Shown here one piece after another: positions 55,439 through 64,000 of a stretch of DNA of 64,000 nt. How positions within the stretch are numbered: position 1 is the first letter of the stretch; each line of letters opens with the position of its first letter. The stretch is taken from contig CALULA010000006.1 in assembly GCA_944321365.1 (NCBI GenBank), positions 62,001 to 126,000 of the forward strand, read 5' to 3'. The notes beneath the pieces were generated by a model. It had not been told where the DNA came from. It was given only the letters and a program-made list of their open reading frames with translations, and made no database searches. This DNA is from an uncultured Paraprevotella sp. (GTDB lineage: Bacteria; Bacteroidota; Bacteroidia; Bacteroidales; Bacteroidaceae). The position numbers were made by a program, and so were the translations under genes.

Positions 55439-56497
55439 TTATTTCTTCTCTTGTTTCAACAATTCTTTTAATTCCTCGATTTCCTTTTTCATCCGGTTCA
55501 CGTCAACGAACATTTCGGGCAGATTCTTGAAGACAATGCTCGACCGTGCAAAGTTCTTGGCGTCTATGGCCGGGGAGCCTTGCACCGTGACATGCCCTTT
55601 GCGGATGCTGCCCGCGATGCCGGCCTGAGCGCCGGAGCGTACTTCATCACCGATGACGGCGTGTCCGGCGATGCCCACTTGCCCGCCGAACATGCACCAT
55701 TGTCCGATTTTTGTAGAACCGGCCACGCCTACCTGGGCCGACATGACTGTGTTGGCACCTACGTCCACGTTGTGGGCCACCTGTACCAGATTGTCTATTT
55801 TCACGCCCTTGCGTACATAAGTAGAGCCCATGGTGGAGCGGTCCACACACGTGTTGGCCCCGATTTCCACATTATCTTCTATGGTTACGATGCCGATTTG
55901 GGGAATCTTGTCATATCCCTCTGCCGTAGGGGCAAATCCGAATCCGTCGGCACCGATGACACATCCCGAATGCAAGATGACATTGTTTCCGATTTTGCAG
56001 TCATGATAGACGGACACATTAGGATAAAGCAGGCAGTTTTCTCCGATCGTCGCATTGTCATATACGGTTGTGTGGGGATAGATTTGCGTTCCTTTTCCTA
56101 CATGTACATGGTCACCGATGTAGGCAAAGGGAGCAATATAGCAATCCTCTTCAATCGTTGCACTGGGAGAAATGTAAGCCATTGAATCTATGCCTTTCTT
56201 TTTGGGCTTGCTCATCTCATAGAGTGTCAGCAGTTTGGCTACGGCGTCATAAGCATTGTCCACGCGGATGAGCGTGACGTCCGGATTCTTCTCTGACGAT
56301 AAAGTCAGCCCTTTGTCTACCAGTACGATGCTGGAACGGGTTTCATAGATATAATGTATGTATTTGGGATTGGCCAAGAATGAAAGCGCACCGGGCACTC
56401 CTTCTTCGATTTTGGCAAAGGTATTCACCGTTGCATTTTCATTCCCTTCTACTGTTCCTTGGATAAAATCAGCTATCTGCTTAGCAGTAAATTCCAT
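55439..56497 (-). CDS. lpxD: UDP-3-O-acylglucosamine N-acyltransferase
   Basis: This 352-residue enzyme adds the second acyl chain in lipid A synthesis. It has an N-terminal uridine-binding domain (about 1-100) and a long hexapeptide-repeat helix (about 105-320) with the catalytic His in 'QVAHNVDVG' (about 240), and a charged C-terminal coiled tail. It is the first gene of a unit with lpxC-fabZ, lpxA, the pRiA4b-like gene and miaA. Confidence 0.97.
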   Translation of the reverse strand: MEFTAKQIADFIQGTVEGNENATVNTFAKIEEGVPGALSFLANPKYIHYIYETRSSIVLVDKGLTLSSEKNPDVTLIRVDNAYDAVAKLLTLYEMSKPKKKGIDSMAYISPSATIEEDCYIAPFAYIGDHVHVGKGTQIYPHTTVYDNATIGENCLLYPNVSVYHDCKIGNNVILHSGCVIGADGFGFAPTAEGYDKIPQIGIVTIEDNVEIGANTCVDRSTMGSTYVRKGVKIDNLVQVAHNVDVGANTVMSAQVGVAGSTKIGQWCMFGGQVGIAGHAVIGDEVRSGAQAGIAGSIRKGHVTVQGSPAIDAKNFARSSIVFKNLPEMFVDVNRMKKEIEELKELLKQEKK

Positions 56498-56628
56498 GGT
56501 CTATCTTTATTGTCATTACTAATTTTGCAAATTTCGCAAAAAAAATCGAAATACGCCATACTTTACGGAAAGAAATTGTACTGTCAGCGGTTATGGAGGT
56601 GTTCCGTTTTTCCGTAGTGCGGTCGGAA

Positions 56629-57693
56629 TCATTTGCTTTTGTCAGGTGGCAGTTGTCCGGTTTCCGTATGATTTTGCCCTCGTTTTATTGTACTGCAGAT
56701 GGTGTTCCACGCCGCAAGGCGTATCCGGTCGGTCAGGAGGCAGAACAGACCGAGCACCGCGAGGCAGGTGCCGATGACAGGCAGACACAGAGGGCCATGG
56801 AATGTATCGTAGAGGTATCTGACGAGCGAGTGATAGTATGGTCTGGCAAGGGGGTGCTCGTGTATCAGATAAATGGCCAGACAGGAGGCCGCCAGGCGGT
56901 TGACCGTGCGGTTCCTGAAGTTCAGCCGGGTGAATCCCACAAGCAGACAGGCCGCACAGAAGATGACATTGGGGGACAGATAGAATATCAGGCCGAGCGA
57001 AGTCTGAAAGCCGAGGCACTGACAGATGAAGATGAGTGCGGAGCAGAGCAGGCTGACAACGAGAAAGGACAGGAAATAGACCGTGGGACGGAAGCCGGTC
57101 AGGAAACCGCCGTGCAGGCGCAGATAGCGTGCGAACACATACAGGCCAATGAAGGACAGGGCGGAGTAGCCCCTTGAGAATCCGCCCGAATTGCTGAACA
57201 TGCCGTACAGCAGTTCCAGTGTGAAGTAGCAGAGGCAGAACGTCAGCAGTTCCTTGGCTGTCGCCGATGTCACGAAGGCATTCAGCGGCTTGGACAGGAC
57301 GTACAGGATGAGGTAGGCCGGAATGAACCAATAGCAGTCGCCCGGATACAGACATTCAAAGGCCACGGACAGGGAGATGCTTTCTCCCGTTGCAATCAGC
57401 CAGATTGCGGTGACGGCGACAGAATAGAAGCAGGTCTGGAACAGGATGTTGGCCATTCCTTTCAGCGTGGCTCTGATGCCGAACCAGCCGGAAATCATGA
57501 CGAACACGTTTACGGCCACAACGCAGATTTGCTCAATCAGTATCCGTGTGAAAGCGGTAAGCGGAGTCTGACAGGCTTCTTCCGGTGTAGGGACTCCGAT
57601 GGCACCGTAGTTGGCATGGACGGCCATAATCAAGAACATGGACAGCAGGCGCAGAGCCTCTATGTTGCTGTCTCTTTCCGTTACCCTTGTCAT
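56629..57693 (-). CDS. Acyltransferase 3 family membrane protein
   Basis: This 354-residue protein has about ten transmembrane segments and opens with 'NIEALRLLSMFLIMAVHANYG', the typical start of OafA-type acyltransferases including the catalytic His (about 23). Such enzymes O-acetylate or succinylate surface polysaccharides. No glycan-synthesis genes are close, so the acceptor is unknown. It lies between lpxD and the pyrF terminator as a single gene. Confidence 0.85.
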   Translation of the reverse strand: MTRVTERDSNIEALRLLSMFLIMAVHANYGAIGVPTPEEACQTPLTAFTRILIEQICVVAVNVFVMISGWFGIRATLKGMANILFQTCFYSVAVTAIWLIATGESISLSVAFECLYPGDCYWFIPAYLILYVLSKPLNAFVTSATAKELLTFCLCYFTLELLYGMFSNSGGFSRGYSALSFIGLYVFARYLRLHGGFLTGFRPTVYFLSFLVVSLLCSALIFICQCLGFQTSLGLIFYLSPNVIFCAACLLVGFTRLNFRNRTVNRLAASCLAIYLIHEHPLARPYYHSLVRYLYDTFHGPLCLPVIGTCLAVLGLFCLLTDRIRLAAWNTICSTIKRGQNHTETGQLPPDKSK

Positions 57694-57720
57694 ATCTTAG
57701 GCGTTTAAAAACAAATAGGA

Positions 57721-57765
57721 CAGCCGGCATTCCCCGCTTGTGCCGTGTCAGGGGAATACCGGCTG
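57721..57765 (-). terminator. Long terminator after pyrF
   Basis: 57721-57735 pairs with 57751-57765 over 15 bp with one C-A mismatch. On the minus strand it is followed by TCCTATTTGTTTTT. Confidence 0.8.
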
Positions 57766-57777
57766 CAGGATGTTGGA

Positions 57778-58599
57778 TTACAGTCTGTTCAGCTGTTCGG
57801 CCATCTGTTGCTGCACCTCGCGGGCTTTCTCGGCCGCGGTGGCGGCGAAGTTTTCCGATGCGTCGGCGTAGATGATGGCGCGGCTGCTGTTGACAATCAG
57901 TCCGCAGGTGCTGTTCATGCCGTAGCGGCACACCTCTTCGAGCGAACCGCCCTGTGCGCCGATGCCCGGCACGAGCAGGAAGTGGTCGGGCACAATCTTG
58001 CGGATGTCCTCAAACATGCGGCCTTGTGTGGCCCCCACCACGTACATCATGTTGTCCGCATTGCCCCATTCCTGGCTCTTGCGCAGTACTTTCTCAAACA
58101 GACGTTCGCCGTTCCGGTCCTCGGTCAGCTGGAAGTCGTGCGAACCCTTGTTGCTCGTCAGGGCCAGCAGGATGACCCATTTCCCGTCGTAGCCCAGGAA
58201 CGGCGTCACGCTGTCCTCGCCCATATAGGGAGCCACGGTCAGGGCGTCCAGCTGCATCTCCTCGAAGAACGTGCGGGCGTACATGGCCGATGTGTTGCCG
58301 ATGTCGCCGCGTTTGGCATCTGCGATGATGAACTGGTCGGGATAGTGGCTGTTCAGGTAGCTCACGGTCTTCTCGAAGGCCGTCCAGCCCTTCACGCCCA
58401 TGCTCTCGTAGAAAGCCAGATTGGGCTTGTAGGCGATGCAGTAGGGGGCGGTGGCGTCGATGATGGCCTTGTTGAAGGCGAATATCGGGTCTTCTTCCGC
58501 CAGCAGGTGTTGTGGAATCTTCTTGATGTCCGTGTCGAGTCCCACACAGAGGAAAGACTGTTTCCGCTGGATGTTCTCAAAAAGTTGTTGTCTGTTCAT
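57778..58599 (-). CDS. pyrF: Orotidine 5'-phosphate decarboxylase, long type
   Basis: This 273-residue enzyme makes UMP from OMP. The length and the motif '[12 protein letters not shown]' (about 86-97) place it in the type 2 OMP decarboxylase group. The start at 58599 ([10 protein letters not shown]) is preferred to 58629, which would overlap the DUF4153 gene. It is the last gene of a prfA-DUF4153-pyrF unit. Confidence 0.95.
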   Translation of the reverse strand: MNRQQLFENIQRKQSFLCVGLDTDIKKIPQHLLAEEDPIFAFNKAIIDATAPYCIAYKPNLAFYESMGVKGWTAFEKTVSYLNSHYPDQFIIADAKRGDIGNTSAMYARTFFEEMQLDALTVAPYMGEDSVTPFLGYDGKWVILLALTSNKGSHDFQLTEDRNGERLFEKVLRKSQEWGNADNMMYVVGATQGRMFEDIRKIVPDHFLLVPGIGAQGGSLEEVCRYGMNSTCGLIVNSSRAIIYADASENFAATAAEKAREVQQQMAEQLNRL

Positions 58600-58625
58600 G
58601 CTGTTATGTTTTGATGTGGTTGTAA

Positions 58626-60380
58626 TCATTTCATGAGATAAAAGCCCCAGAGGTTGAAGTGTCGGACGCTGTCTGCCGGATTGTGGTACAGGCTGAATCC
58701 GGTCATGACGAAGCGGTTGTTCTTGTTACGGGCGGGCAGTTCGCGGGGTGTGAACTCATCGCCGGACCCCCATTTGTGCAGGTCGTCCATCCGTACGTAT
58801 AACGTGTCGTCGGGCATGACACTGTCGCGGAGGCTGATGGCCCACCATTCGCCGTCCTTTCCGCAGGGACGGATGTCGCATTCCTGGTTTTCATACACCC
58901 TCATGGCCTTGTAGCCCTCTTCCAGCGGCAGGGTGAACGGCGGGATGGAGGACGTGGAATAGTTGCGCACTTCCTTGCCCACGACTTGTATCCGTCCGTC
59001 TTTATTTTTGATATAGGTATATTTCTCCGGATCGCTGATGAGTCTGCCGATGCCCCAGAAGTAGACGTCCGGATCGATGTACCGGGCGACGCCAGGCTCG
59101 TCCATCTCGTTCAGCAGGTAGCGCAGACGGTCGTTCGTGTTGAGGGCTTCCTGACGGGGCAGGGTGGTCAGCCAGTTCACATACTCCTCTTCGCTGAGCG
59201 GCAGGGGCTTGTCGCACGATGTGCGGAACACTTCGTCCACCGACCGCAGCAGGTAACGGCGCGAGAAGCTTGTCAGGTTCCACGGCAGTACGGACGTGAG
59301 CAGGAACACGGCGGCGAACGATACCGGAATCCACCGGATGCGTTTCCGCGACAGGAACAGTCCGCCGCACACCAGATAGAACCACAGGTTGAGCACCAGC
59401 AGGTAGAGCCGGTTGGGCGTGTAGCCGTAGTCACCGATGCGGCGGACGATGCCCACCGTCATCAGCATCAGCAGCGGCACGATGGCCACGGGCAGCCAGC
59501 GGGCCACGCGGCGTTCAAAGGCCGGAGCACTTTGGCGCAGCAGGGGGTAGAGACAGAACTCCACGGCGATGCAGCCGCCCATGAGGACCGTCACCAGCCA
59601 CGCGACCCACCCGTTGGGCAGTTCCCATTGTGCGATGATTTTGACCAGATAGGCATAGAGCACCAGCAGGTAGCACCCTATCAGCGGAAGGAACAGCCAG
59701 CGGATGACTTTCTGTACGAAAGCCGGCGTGTAGTCCGCGCGGACGTGTTTGCCGTCTCCTTCCGGGGTTCGCCCCAGGAACAGCAGGGCCGGAAGCCACA
59801 GGCAGCACGCGACGGCCCATGTGCTGTACCAGGCCGGGCTGACCTCCCATCCGAACAGTCCGGACAGCGAGGCCGTCAGCAGACAAAGCCCGCCGCACAG
59901 GAGCCAGCCCACCGCGCTGGCAATGATAAGGTTGCGGAGCAGCTGCAGCGCGAAGTACCACGTGGCGGTGTCGTCCCCGTCGCGCAGGAAAGGCAGGAGG
60001 GGCACACTCAGCACCAGAGCCGTGATAAGAGAGGCGTGGGCCAGCCAGTCCTCCGGTGTGAGCGTATTGCCCGGCAGCAGGTACAGGTAAGCCGCGTCGG
60101 CAATGAGGGCCGCATGGCACAGCGTGTTCACGATAAGCCGTCGGCGACAGCTTTTCACCTCTTCGCCCCAGAGCCGCAGGGTGAGCGTCAGCACGCTGCC
60201 TGCGGAGAGATAGTAGATGAGCGTGTACATCAGCCGTTCACTGAGCCTCCCTTCCGTATCCCAGCACAGGTACAGCAGCCACACGGCCAGTGCGCTGACG
60301 AAGGCCGTGGCGGCGGGGAAGCGTTGCAGGCAAGGCCGGAACGCTTCCGAGAGAATCTGCCGGGGGAAAAGTTGTCTCAT
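58626..60380 (-). CDS. DUF4153-family membrane protein
   Basis: This 584-residue protein has about eleven to twelve transmembrane segments in its first 370 residues and a soluble C-terminal part. The overall pattern matches DUF4153; the function is unknown. It lies 12 bp after prfA and 26 bp before pyrF, so it is probably co-transcribed with them. Confidence 0.82.
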   Translation of the reverse strand: MRQLFPRQILSEAFRPCLQRFPAATAFVSALAVWLLYLCWDTEGRLSERLMYTLIYYLSAGSVLTLTLRLWGEEVKSCRRRLIVNTLCHAALIADAAYLYLLPGNTLTPEDWLAHASLITALVLSVPLLPFLRDGDDTATWYFALQLLRNLIIASAVGWLLCGGLCLLTASLSGLFGWEVSPAWYSTWAVACCLWLPALLFLGRTPEGDGKHVRADYTPAFVQKVIRWLFLPLIGCYLLVLYAYLVKIIAQWELPNGWVAWLVTVLMGGCIAVEFCLYPLLRQSAPAFERRVARWLPVAIVPLLMLMTVGIVRRIGDYGYTPNRLYLLVLNLWFYLVCGGLFLSRKRIRWIPVSFAAVFLLTSVLPWNLTSFSRRYLLRSVDEVFRTSCDKPLPLSEEEYVNWLTTLPRQEALNTNDRLRYLLNEMDEPGVARYIDPDVYFWGIGRLISDPEKYTYIKNKDGRIQVVGKEVRNYSTSSIPPFTLPLEEGYKAMRVYENQECDIRPCGKDGEWWAISLRDSVMPDDTLYVRMDDLHKWGSGDEFTPRELPARNKNNRFVMTGFSLYHNPADSVRHFNLWGFYLMK

Positions 60381-60392
60381 CTTATGTAGTCC

Positions 60393-61511
60393 TTACAGTT
60401 CGCTTTCTTTCATCCGCTCGGCGTTCTCGGCCACGGTGAGCTGGTCGATGCAGTCCTGGATGTTGCCGTCCATGAACGACGGCAGGTTCTGCATGTTGTA
60501 GCCGATGCGGTGGTCGGTGATGCGGCTCTGCGGGTAGTTGTAGGTGCGTATCTTGGCTGAGCGGTCGCCGGTGGACACCATGGTCTTGCGGCGGCTGGCG
60601 ATGTCGTCGATATACTTCTGGTGTTCCTTGTCGTAGATGAACGTGCGCAGCCGGGCCAGTGCGCGCTCCTTGTTCTTGGGCTGGTCGCGCGTCTCCGTAC
60701 ATTCGATGAGGATTTCCTCCGTCTCGCCCGTGTTGGGATTCTTCCACATGTAGCGGGCCCGTACGCCGGACTCCACCTTGTTCACGTTCTGTCCGCCCGC
60801 ACCGCTGGAGCGGAAGGTGTCCCACTTGATTTCGCCCTCGTTGATTTCCACGTCGAACTCCTGCGCTTCGGGCAGCACGGCTACCGTTGCCGCTGACGTG
60901 TGCACCCGTCCCTGCGTCTCGGTGGCGGGCACGCGCTGCACGCGGTGTACGCCCGACTCATATTTCAGTGTCCCGTAAACCTTCTCGCCCGTCACGCTGA
61001 AGATGATTTCCTTGAAGCCGCCCGCCGCGCCTTCCGTATAACTGGACACGGCGATTTTCCAGCCTTTCATCTCGCAGTATTTGGTGTACATGCGGAACAG
61101 GTCACCGGCAAAGAGCGCGGCCTCGTCGCCTCCCGTTCCGCCCCGTATCTCCATGATGACGTTCTTGTCGTCCTCAGGGTCGGCGGGCACGAGCAGCAGC
61201 TTGATGTGCTCCTCTATCTCCGGGATGCGCCGTTCGGCGGCGGTCATTTCCTCGCGGGCCATGTCCTTCATCTCCGGGTCGTCTTCCGCAGCCAGCATTT
61301 CCTTGGCGTCCTGTATGGTCTGCAGGCAGTTCAGGTAGTCCTGCCGGGCTTTCATGATGTCGCTCAGGTCTTTGTATTCCTTGGTCAGTTTCACGTAGCG
61401 TTTCTGGTCGCTGATGACGCTGGGGTCGGTGATGAGCGTGCCCACTTCCTCGTAGCGGCTCACCAGGCCGTCCAGTTTGTCCAGTATAGAATTGTTTTCT
61501 GCCATAATCAT
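60393..61511 (-). CDS. prfA: Peptide chain release factor 1
   Basis: This 372-residue factor ends translation at UAA and UAG. The anticodon-like tripeptide is in 'VPATE' (about 195) and the catalytic 'GGQ' is in 'SGAGGQNVNK' (about 239). The N-terminal coiled region is normal in length. A -7 element lies at 61525-61532 and the TTGCGCAA array begins just upstream of it. Confidence 0.97.
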   Translation of the reverse strand: MIMAENNSILDKLDGLVSRYEEVGTLITDPSVISDQKRYVKLTKEYKDLSDIMKARQDYLNCLQTIQDAKEMLAAEDDPEMKDMAREEMTAAERRIPEIEEHIKLLLVPADPEDDKNVIMEIRGGTGGDEAALFAGDLFRMYTKYCEMKGWKIAVSSYTEGAAGGFKEIIFSVTGEKVYGTLKYESGVHRVQRVPATETQGRVHTSAATVAVLPEAQEFDVEINEGEIKWDTFRSSGAGGQNVNKVESGVRARYMWKNPNTGETEEILIECTETRDQPKNKERALARLRTFIYDKEHQKYIDDIASRRKTMVSTGDRSAKIRTYNYPQSRITDHRIGYNMQNLPSFMDGNIQDCIDQLTVAENAERMKESEL

Positions 61512-61524
61512 TATTTTCCGTCTG

Positions 61525-61532
61525 CAAAGATA
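61525..61532 (-). promoter_or_regulatory. -7 element for the prfA unit
   Basis: The minus strand reads TATCTTTG, 13 bp upstream of the prfA ATG, within the common GCAAAGATACGA context. Confidence 0.7.
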
Positions 61533-61562
61533 CGAATAAAAAACGGAAAGCCGCTATCGGTG

Positions 61563-61614
61563 TTGCGGAAAGTCGTTGCAGGTTTTGCGCAAGAGTCCGT
61601 CCGGTTTTGCGCAA
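61563..61614. repeat. TTGCGCAA array, 3 units, 22-bp period
   Basis: The core is at 61563 (TTGCGGAA), 61585 (exact) and 61607 (exact), steps exactly 22 bp. It starts about 30 bp upstream of the prfA -7 element. Confidence 0.9.
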
Positions 61615-61720
61615 CGCGCCGCAGGACCGTCAGACGGGGAAAGAGAACGGTGGCGGAAGATAACTGTTGTTCTCCGGTGGAACAAGTTTCCGGATGCCGC
61701 CATCATACTCTGTCTCTAAC

Positions 61721-61971
61721 CTGAGGATATATATCTTTAGCTTAGAGATACACATCTTTAGGCTGAGGATATATATCTTTAACCTGAAGATATAGTTTTG
61801 TTCCGGCTTTTCCGCAGTTTGTCTTGCGGGCAGACCGGCTTTTCTTCCCGTACGGTCCGGCTTTTTCTACCTCATAGTGCGGGTTTTTCCTTCTCATGGC
61901 GTGGATTTTTCCCCCTTTATGGTGCGGTTCTTGTCCGCTCGTGCCCCGCATTCCGTTCCTTCTGTCGGTCT
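61721..61971. repeat. Twelve-unit degenerate array, 21-22 bp period
   Basis: Four AT-rich units start at 61721, 61742, 61763 and 61784 (CTGAGGATATA-like, step 21, with ATCTTTA at 61733, 61754, 61775). The register then continues at 22-bp steps with T-rich starts at 61796, 61818, 61840, 61862, 61884, 61906 and 61928, and a weaker one at 61950; these units mostly end in a G-rich tail (such as GTGCGG or GTCCGGC). The best-conserved adjacent units are those at 61884 and 61906. Confidence 0.75.
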
Positions 61972-62019
61972 GTGTGTCCGGCTGGATTCCGCGTCCGGCC
62001 CGCACCGGGGCTTTACGGC

Positions 62020-62064
62020 AAAAAAAGCGGGGGCATGCGCCGCATATTGGCGGGCATGCCCCCG
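62020..62064 (-). terminator. Rho-independent terminator of the right-edge surface protein gene
   Basis: CGGGGGCATGC (62028-62038) pairs with GCATGCCCCCG (62054-62064), 11 bp perfect. On the minus strand it is followed by a run of seven T residues (plus 62020-62026). It lies 23 bp after the stop. Confidence 0.9.
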
Positions 62065-62086
62065 TTCCCCTTGAAGTATGGTTTTT

Positions 62087-64000
62087 TTAGGGGATGAGAA
62101 GCTTCTTTGTGGTGCGTCCGACTTGCAGAATGTAGATGCCTTTCAGTCCGCCTGTCGGGATATGAAGGTCGACGTCGGTTTCTTTCTGTAGGACGGTTAT
62201 GCCCTGCAGGTTGAACAGCCGTACGGTCGTGGTCTTGCTGATGCCCTCGATGTGGAGGGTGCCTGCGGCGATGCGGACGTTCACTTCAGCGTCGGCGGCT
62301 GTCGGGGCTATGTCGGTGTAGGCCGCTGCCGTGAGCGTCACGGTCTCGCTGATGCCGGAGCCGTCGGTGGCCGCTGCTTCCACTGTCACGTTGCCGCCCG
62401 TGGTGTTGTCGAGCAGTGTCACCGTTCCGTCCTGCGACACGTCGGCCAGTGCTTCGCCTTCGATGACAGACCATTGTACGCGTTTGAGCGTGGTGCCCAG
62501 CGGCAGCAGGGTGGCGTGCAGGTGCACTTGCGGCTGTCTGCTGTCCAGTGTCAGCTCCGTCTCGTCGGACGTGATGACCAAGCTTTGGGCCATGGTGACG
62601 TCAAAGGCGTCGGTGGAGCAGACCACGTTGGAGCGGTCGGCGTTGCCACCGTCACCGGTGGCCCGTTTCTGCGGCGCGTCGAAGCGTACGGACAGGGCGT
62701 AGTAGGTGGCTGCGTCCGAACTGCGTGCGTGGGTGTAGCTCAGCGTATGGCCGGAAACGGCGGTCAGTTCCGTGAGCCGGTCGGGTGACGGACCGCTCAG
62801 GATGACGTATTGTGCCACGTCGCGGCCTTCGTAGGGTGTCCAGCTCAGGTTGATGTTGTGTCCTGCCGCGCGGTTCACCATCAGGTGGCTGCCCGCATGC
62901 ACCGCGCTGCTCTGGCTTTCAAAGCCACCGTCCGCTGCCAGTGTTATCCTGTAACGTTGGGCCTGCAGGGCGGGGGTCGACGTGGCATCGACGTAGCTGC
63001 CGTCGGCATACGGCACTTCGGCCAGCAGCTCGTAGCGGTCGCTCACGTTGGTCTCGCGGTAGACGCGCACCGTTCCGGGCTGCAGCGGGGCGGGCAGCAG
63101 GGCGGTGTTGTCCCATGCGATGCGGTTGAGTCCGGTAGCCGGGTCCGTGCCTATCTGTGTGAGGGCGGGACGGTAGCCGCTGCCTGTCACTTCCACGCGG
63201 GTGCTCTGGTACAAGGTGCCGAACACATCGTTGGTCGCTTTCACGTTCAGGTCATACGTGCCGTCTTTTTCCGGGAATATGAACGTGGCTTCTGCCCGGC
63301 CCGGCTCGTGGATGAACTGCACGCCCTCGTCGCGCAGGATGTCGAATGTCACGTCGGATTGCAGGAGATAGGCGGGCAGTGTAGCTGTCACCGGTACGCC
63401 GGGCAGTACCTGCTGCGGCAGGCTGATGCCCATGCCCGGCAGGTCCAGAATCTCAATCTGCGCGCGGCTCACTATGCCGTCCACGGTCAGTGTGACGGTT
63501 TTCAGTCCGGACGTGCTCCATCGGATGGTGTTCCCGTCTGTCACGCCGCCGTCGGTGTCCAGTTGCGGACTGCCCACGATGGTGGTCTCGAACGGGATGG
63601 GCCAGCTTACGCGTCCCTTGCCGGGCAGGCTGAGCACGGACATGGCCTGTGCGGTGAACTCACAGACGGGCGAGAAGTCGGAGTGCGCGTTCCACGGGTC
63701 GACGGCCTGCACCTGAATCTCGTAGGTCTGTCCGGCCACCAATGCCGTGGTCGGGATGGTGAGTCGCGTGGCCGTGCGGTAGTGCATGTAGCCCGTTTCG
63801 CCCGTCTGAGCGCGGTTGTCGGTGGCGTTCAGCGGCGAGATGAGGTAGGCCCCTTCGCCCGTTGCGCCTTTCTTCTTCACGCTCACGTTGTAGCGCAGGC
63901 TGTGCGAGGGCGTCTCCTGATCGGTCGCTCCGTCCCAGTAGATGGTCAGGCCGTCCGCAGTCTGGCTGGCATAGACGTTTTGCGGCACGGTGGGTGCGGT
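62087..64000 (-). CDS. Large secreted surface protein, C-terminal part (FN3-like domains, sorting domain)
   Basis: The frame stays open to the right edge of the window, so the N-terminus is missing; about 637 residues are visible. A fibronectin-type segment near the visible start ('VPQNVYASQTADGLTIYWDGATD') and the phrase 'GQTYEIQVQAVDPWNAHSDFSP' resemble the domain that follows FG-GAP repeats in Bacteroidetes surface proteins. Further Ig/PKD-like and FN3-like domains follow, then a C-terminal T9SS-like domain ('VRLFNLQGITVLQ...GGLKGIYILQVG'). The enzymatic or binding role is not visible in this part. Confidence 0.8.
   Translation of the reverse strand, partial: TAPTVPQNVYASQTADGLTIYWDGATDQETPSHSLRYNVSVKKKGATGEGAYLISPLNATDNRAQTGETGYMHYRTATRLTIPTTALVAGQTYEIQVQAVDPWNAHSDFSPVCEFTAQAMSVLSLPGKGRVSWPIPFETTIVGSPQLDTDGGVTDGNTIRWSTSGLKTVTLTVDGIVSRAQIEILDLPGMGISLPQQVLPGVPVTATLPAYLLQSDVTFDILRDEGVQFIHEPGRAEATFIFPEKDGTYDLNVKATNDVFGTLYQSTRVEVTGSGYRPALTQIGTDPATGLNRIAWDNTALLPAPLQPGTVRVYRETNVSDRYELLAEVPYADGSYVDATSTPALQAQRYRITLAADGGFESQSSAVHAGSHLMVNRAAGHNINLSWTPYEGRDVAQYVILSGPSPDRLTELTAVSGHTLSYTHARSSDAATYYALSVRFDAPQKRATGDGGNADRSNVVCSTDAFDVTMAQSLVITSDETELTLDSRQPQVHLHATLLPLGTTLKRVQWSVIEGEALADVSQDGTVTLLDNTTGGNVTVEAAATDGSGISETVTLTAAAYTDIAPTAADAEVNVRIAAGTLHIEGISKTTTVRLFNLQGITVLQKETDVDLHIPTGGLKGIYILQVGRTTKKLLIP

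Larger units (their letters stand above)
61512..62086. other. 575-bp intergenic region made largely of 21-22 bp periodic blocks
   Basis: This contains the prfA -7 element (61525-61532), three TTGCGCAA-type units (61563-61614), a possible relic unit TGGCGGAA at 61651 (two steps on), a twelve-unit array (61721-61971) and the terminator of the next gene (62020-62064). The short frames on either strand are shadows of the repeats. Confidence 0.8.

Noticed and set aside
58986..60389. 467-codon plus-strand frame opposite the DUF4153 gene
   Set aside because: The product is Gln/Arg/Glu-rich and low in complexity; the opposite strand encodes a normal membrane protein.
61742..62005. 87-codon minus-strand frame with repeated KDIYPQ-like and PHYEVEK-like segments
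   Set aside because: The apparent peptide repeats come from the 21-22 bp DNA array. The period is not a multiple of three, so the frame is not maintained.

Overview
This 64 kb window looks like the chromosome of a Bacteroidales bacterium (Bacteroidaceae or Prevotellaceae grade). The reasons are: SusC/SusD pairs; Bacteroidetes-type -7 promoter elements (TAnnTTTG) upstream of many genes; an LpxC-FabZ fusion; a hisGDCB cluster; and secreted enzymes that end in a T9SS-like C-terminal sorting domain. I see no phage, insertion sequence, CRISPR array, tRNA or rRNA. The species cannot be fixed from the sequence.

Layout. 1-15.9 kb (+): a probable single transcription unit of three fasciclin (FAS1) proteins and two complete SusC/SusD pairs, closed by a clear terminator and followed by an ECF sigma factor with its own promoter and no anti-sigma gene. 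17-22.3 kb (-): udk, a MltF-like lytic transglycosylase and a Dna2-like nuclease-helicase. 22.5-26.6 kb (+): a Dabb protein, a PaaI-type thioesterase and a GH43 enzyme. 26.9-31.5 kb (+): hisGDCB, preceded by a 15-residue leader peptide with four consecutive histidines and a terminator/antiterminator pair. 31.8-33.9 kb: rubrerythrin, an AraC-family regulator (-) and a small unknown protein. 34-39.7 kb (-): a three-gene unit (large membrane protein, single-CxxCH beta-propeller lipoprotein, DPP-IV-like peptidase), divergent from a GH2 beta-galactosidase (+). 43.3-47.1 kb (-): a GH43 enzyme and a GH128-like glucanase. 47.2-56.5 kb (-): lpxD, lpxC-fabZ, lpxA, a pRiA4b ORF-3-like gene, miaA, a class A PBP and a PIF1-type helicase with TPRs. 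56.6-61.5 kb (-): an acyltransferase, then prfA, a DUF4153 protein and pyrF. The last gene (-) is a large surface protein that runs off the right edge; the first gene runs off the left edge.

The most unusual signal lies between genes. In four separate intergenic regions (near 16.8, 31.5, 43.1 and 61.6 kb) the palindrome TTGCGCAA, or a near match, recurs at exactly 22-bp steps with diverged spacers. Around these arrays lie other 21-22 bp periodic blocks with different cores (61721-61971, 16874-16948, 31639-31682). I cannot match this to a named element. The second strong result is the his attenuator, whose leader peptide, antiterminator and terminator can all be read directly from the sequence.
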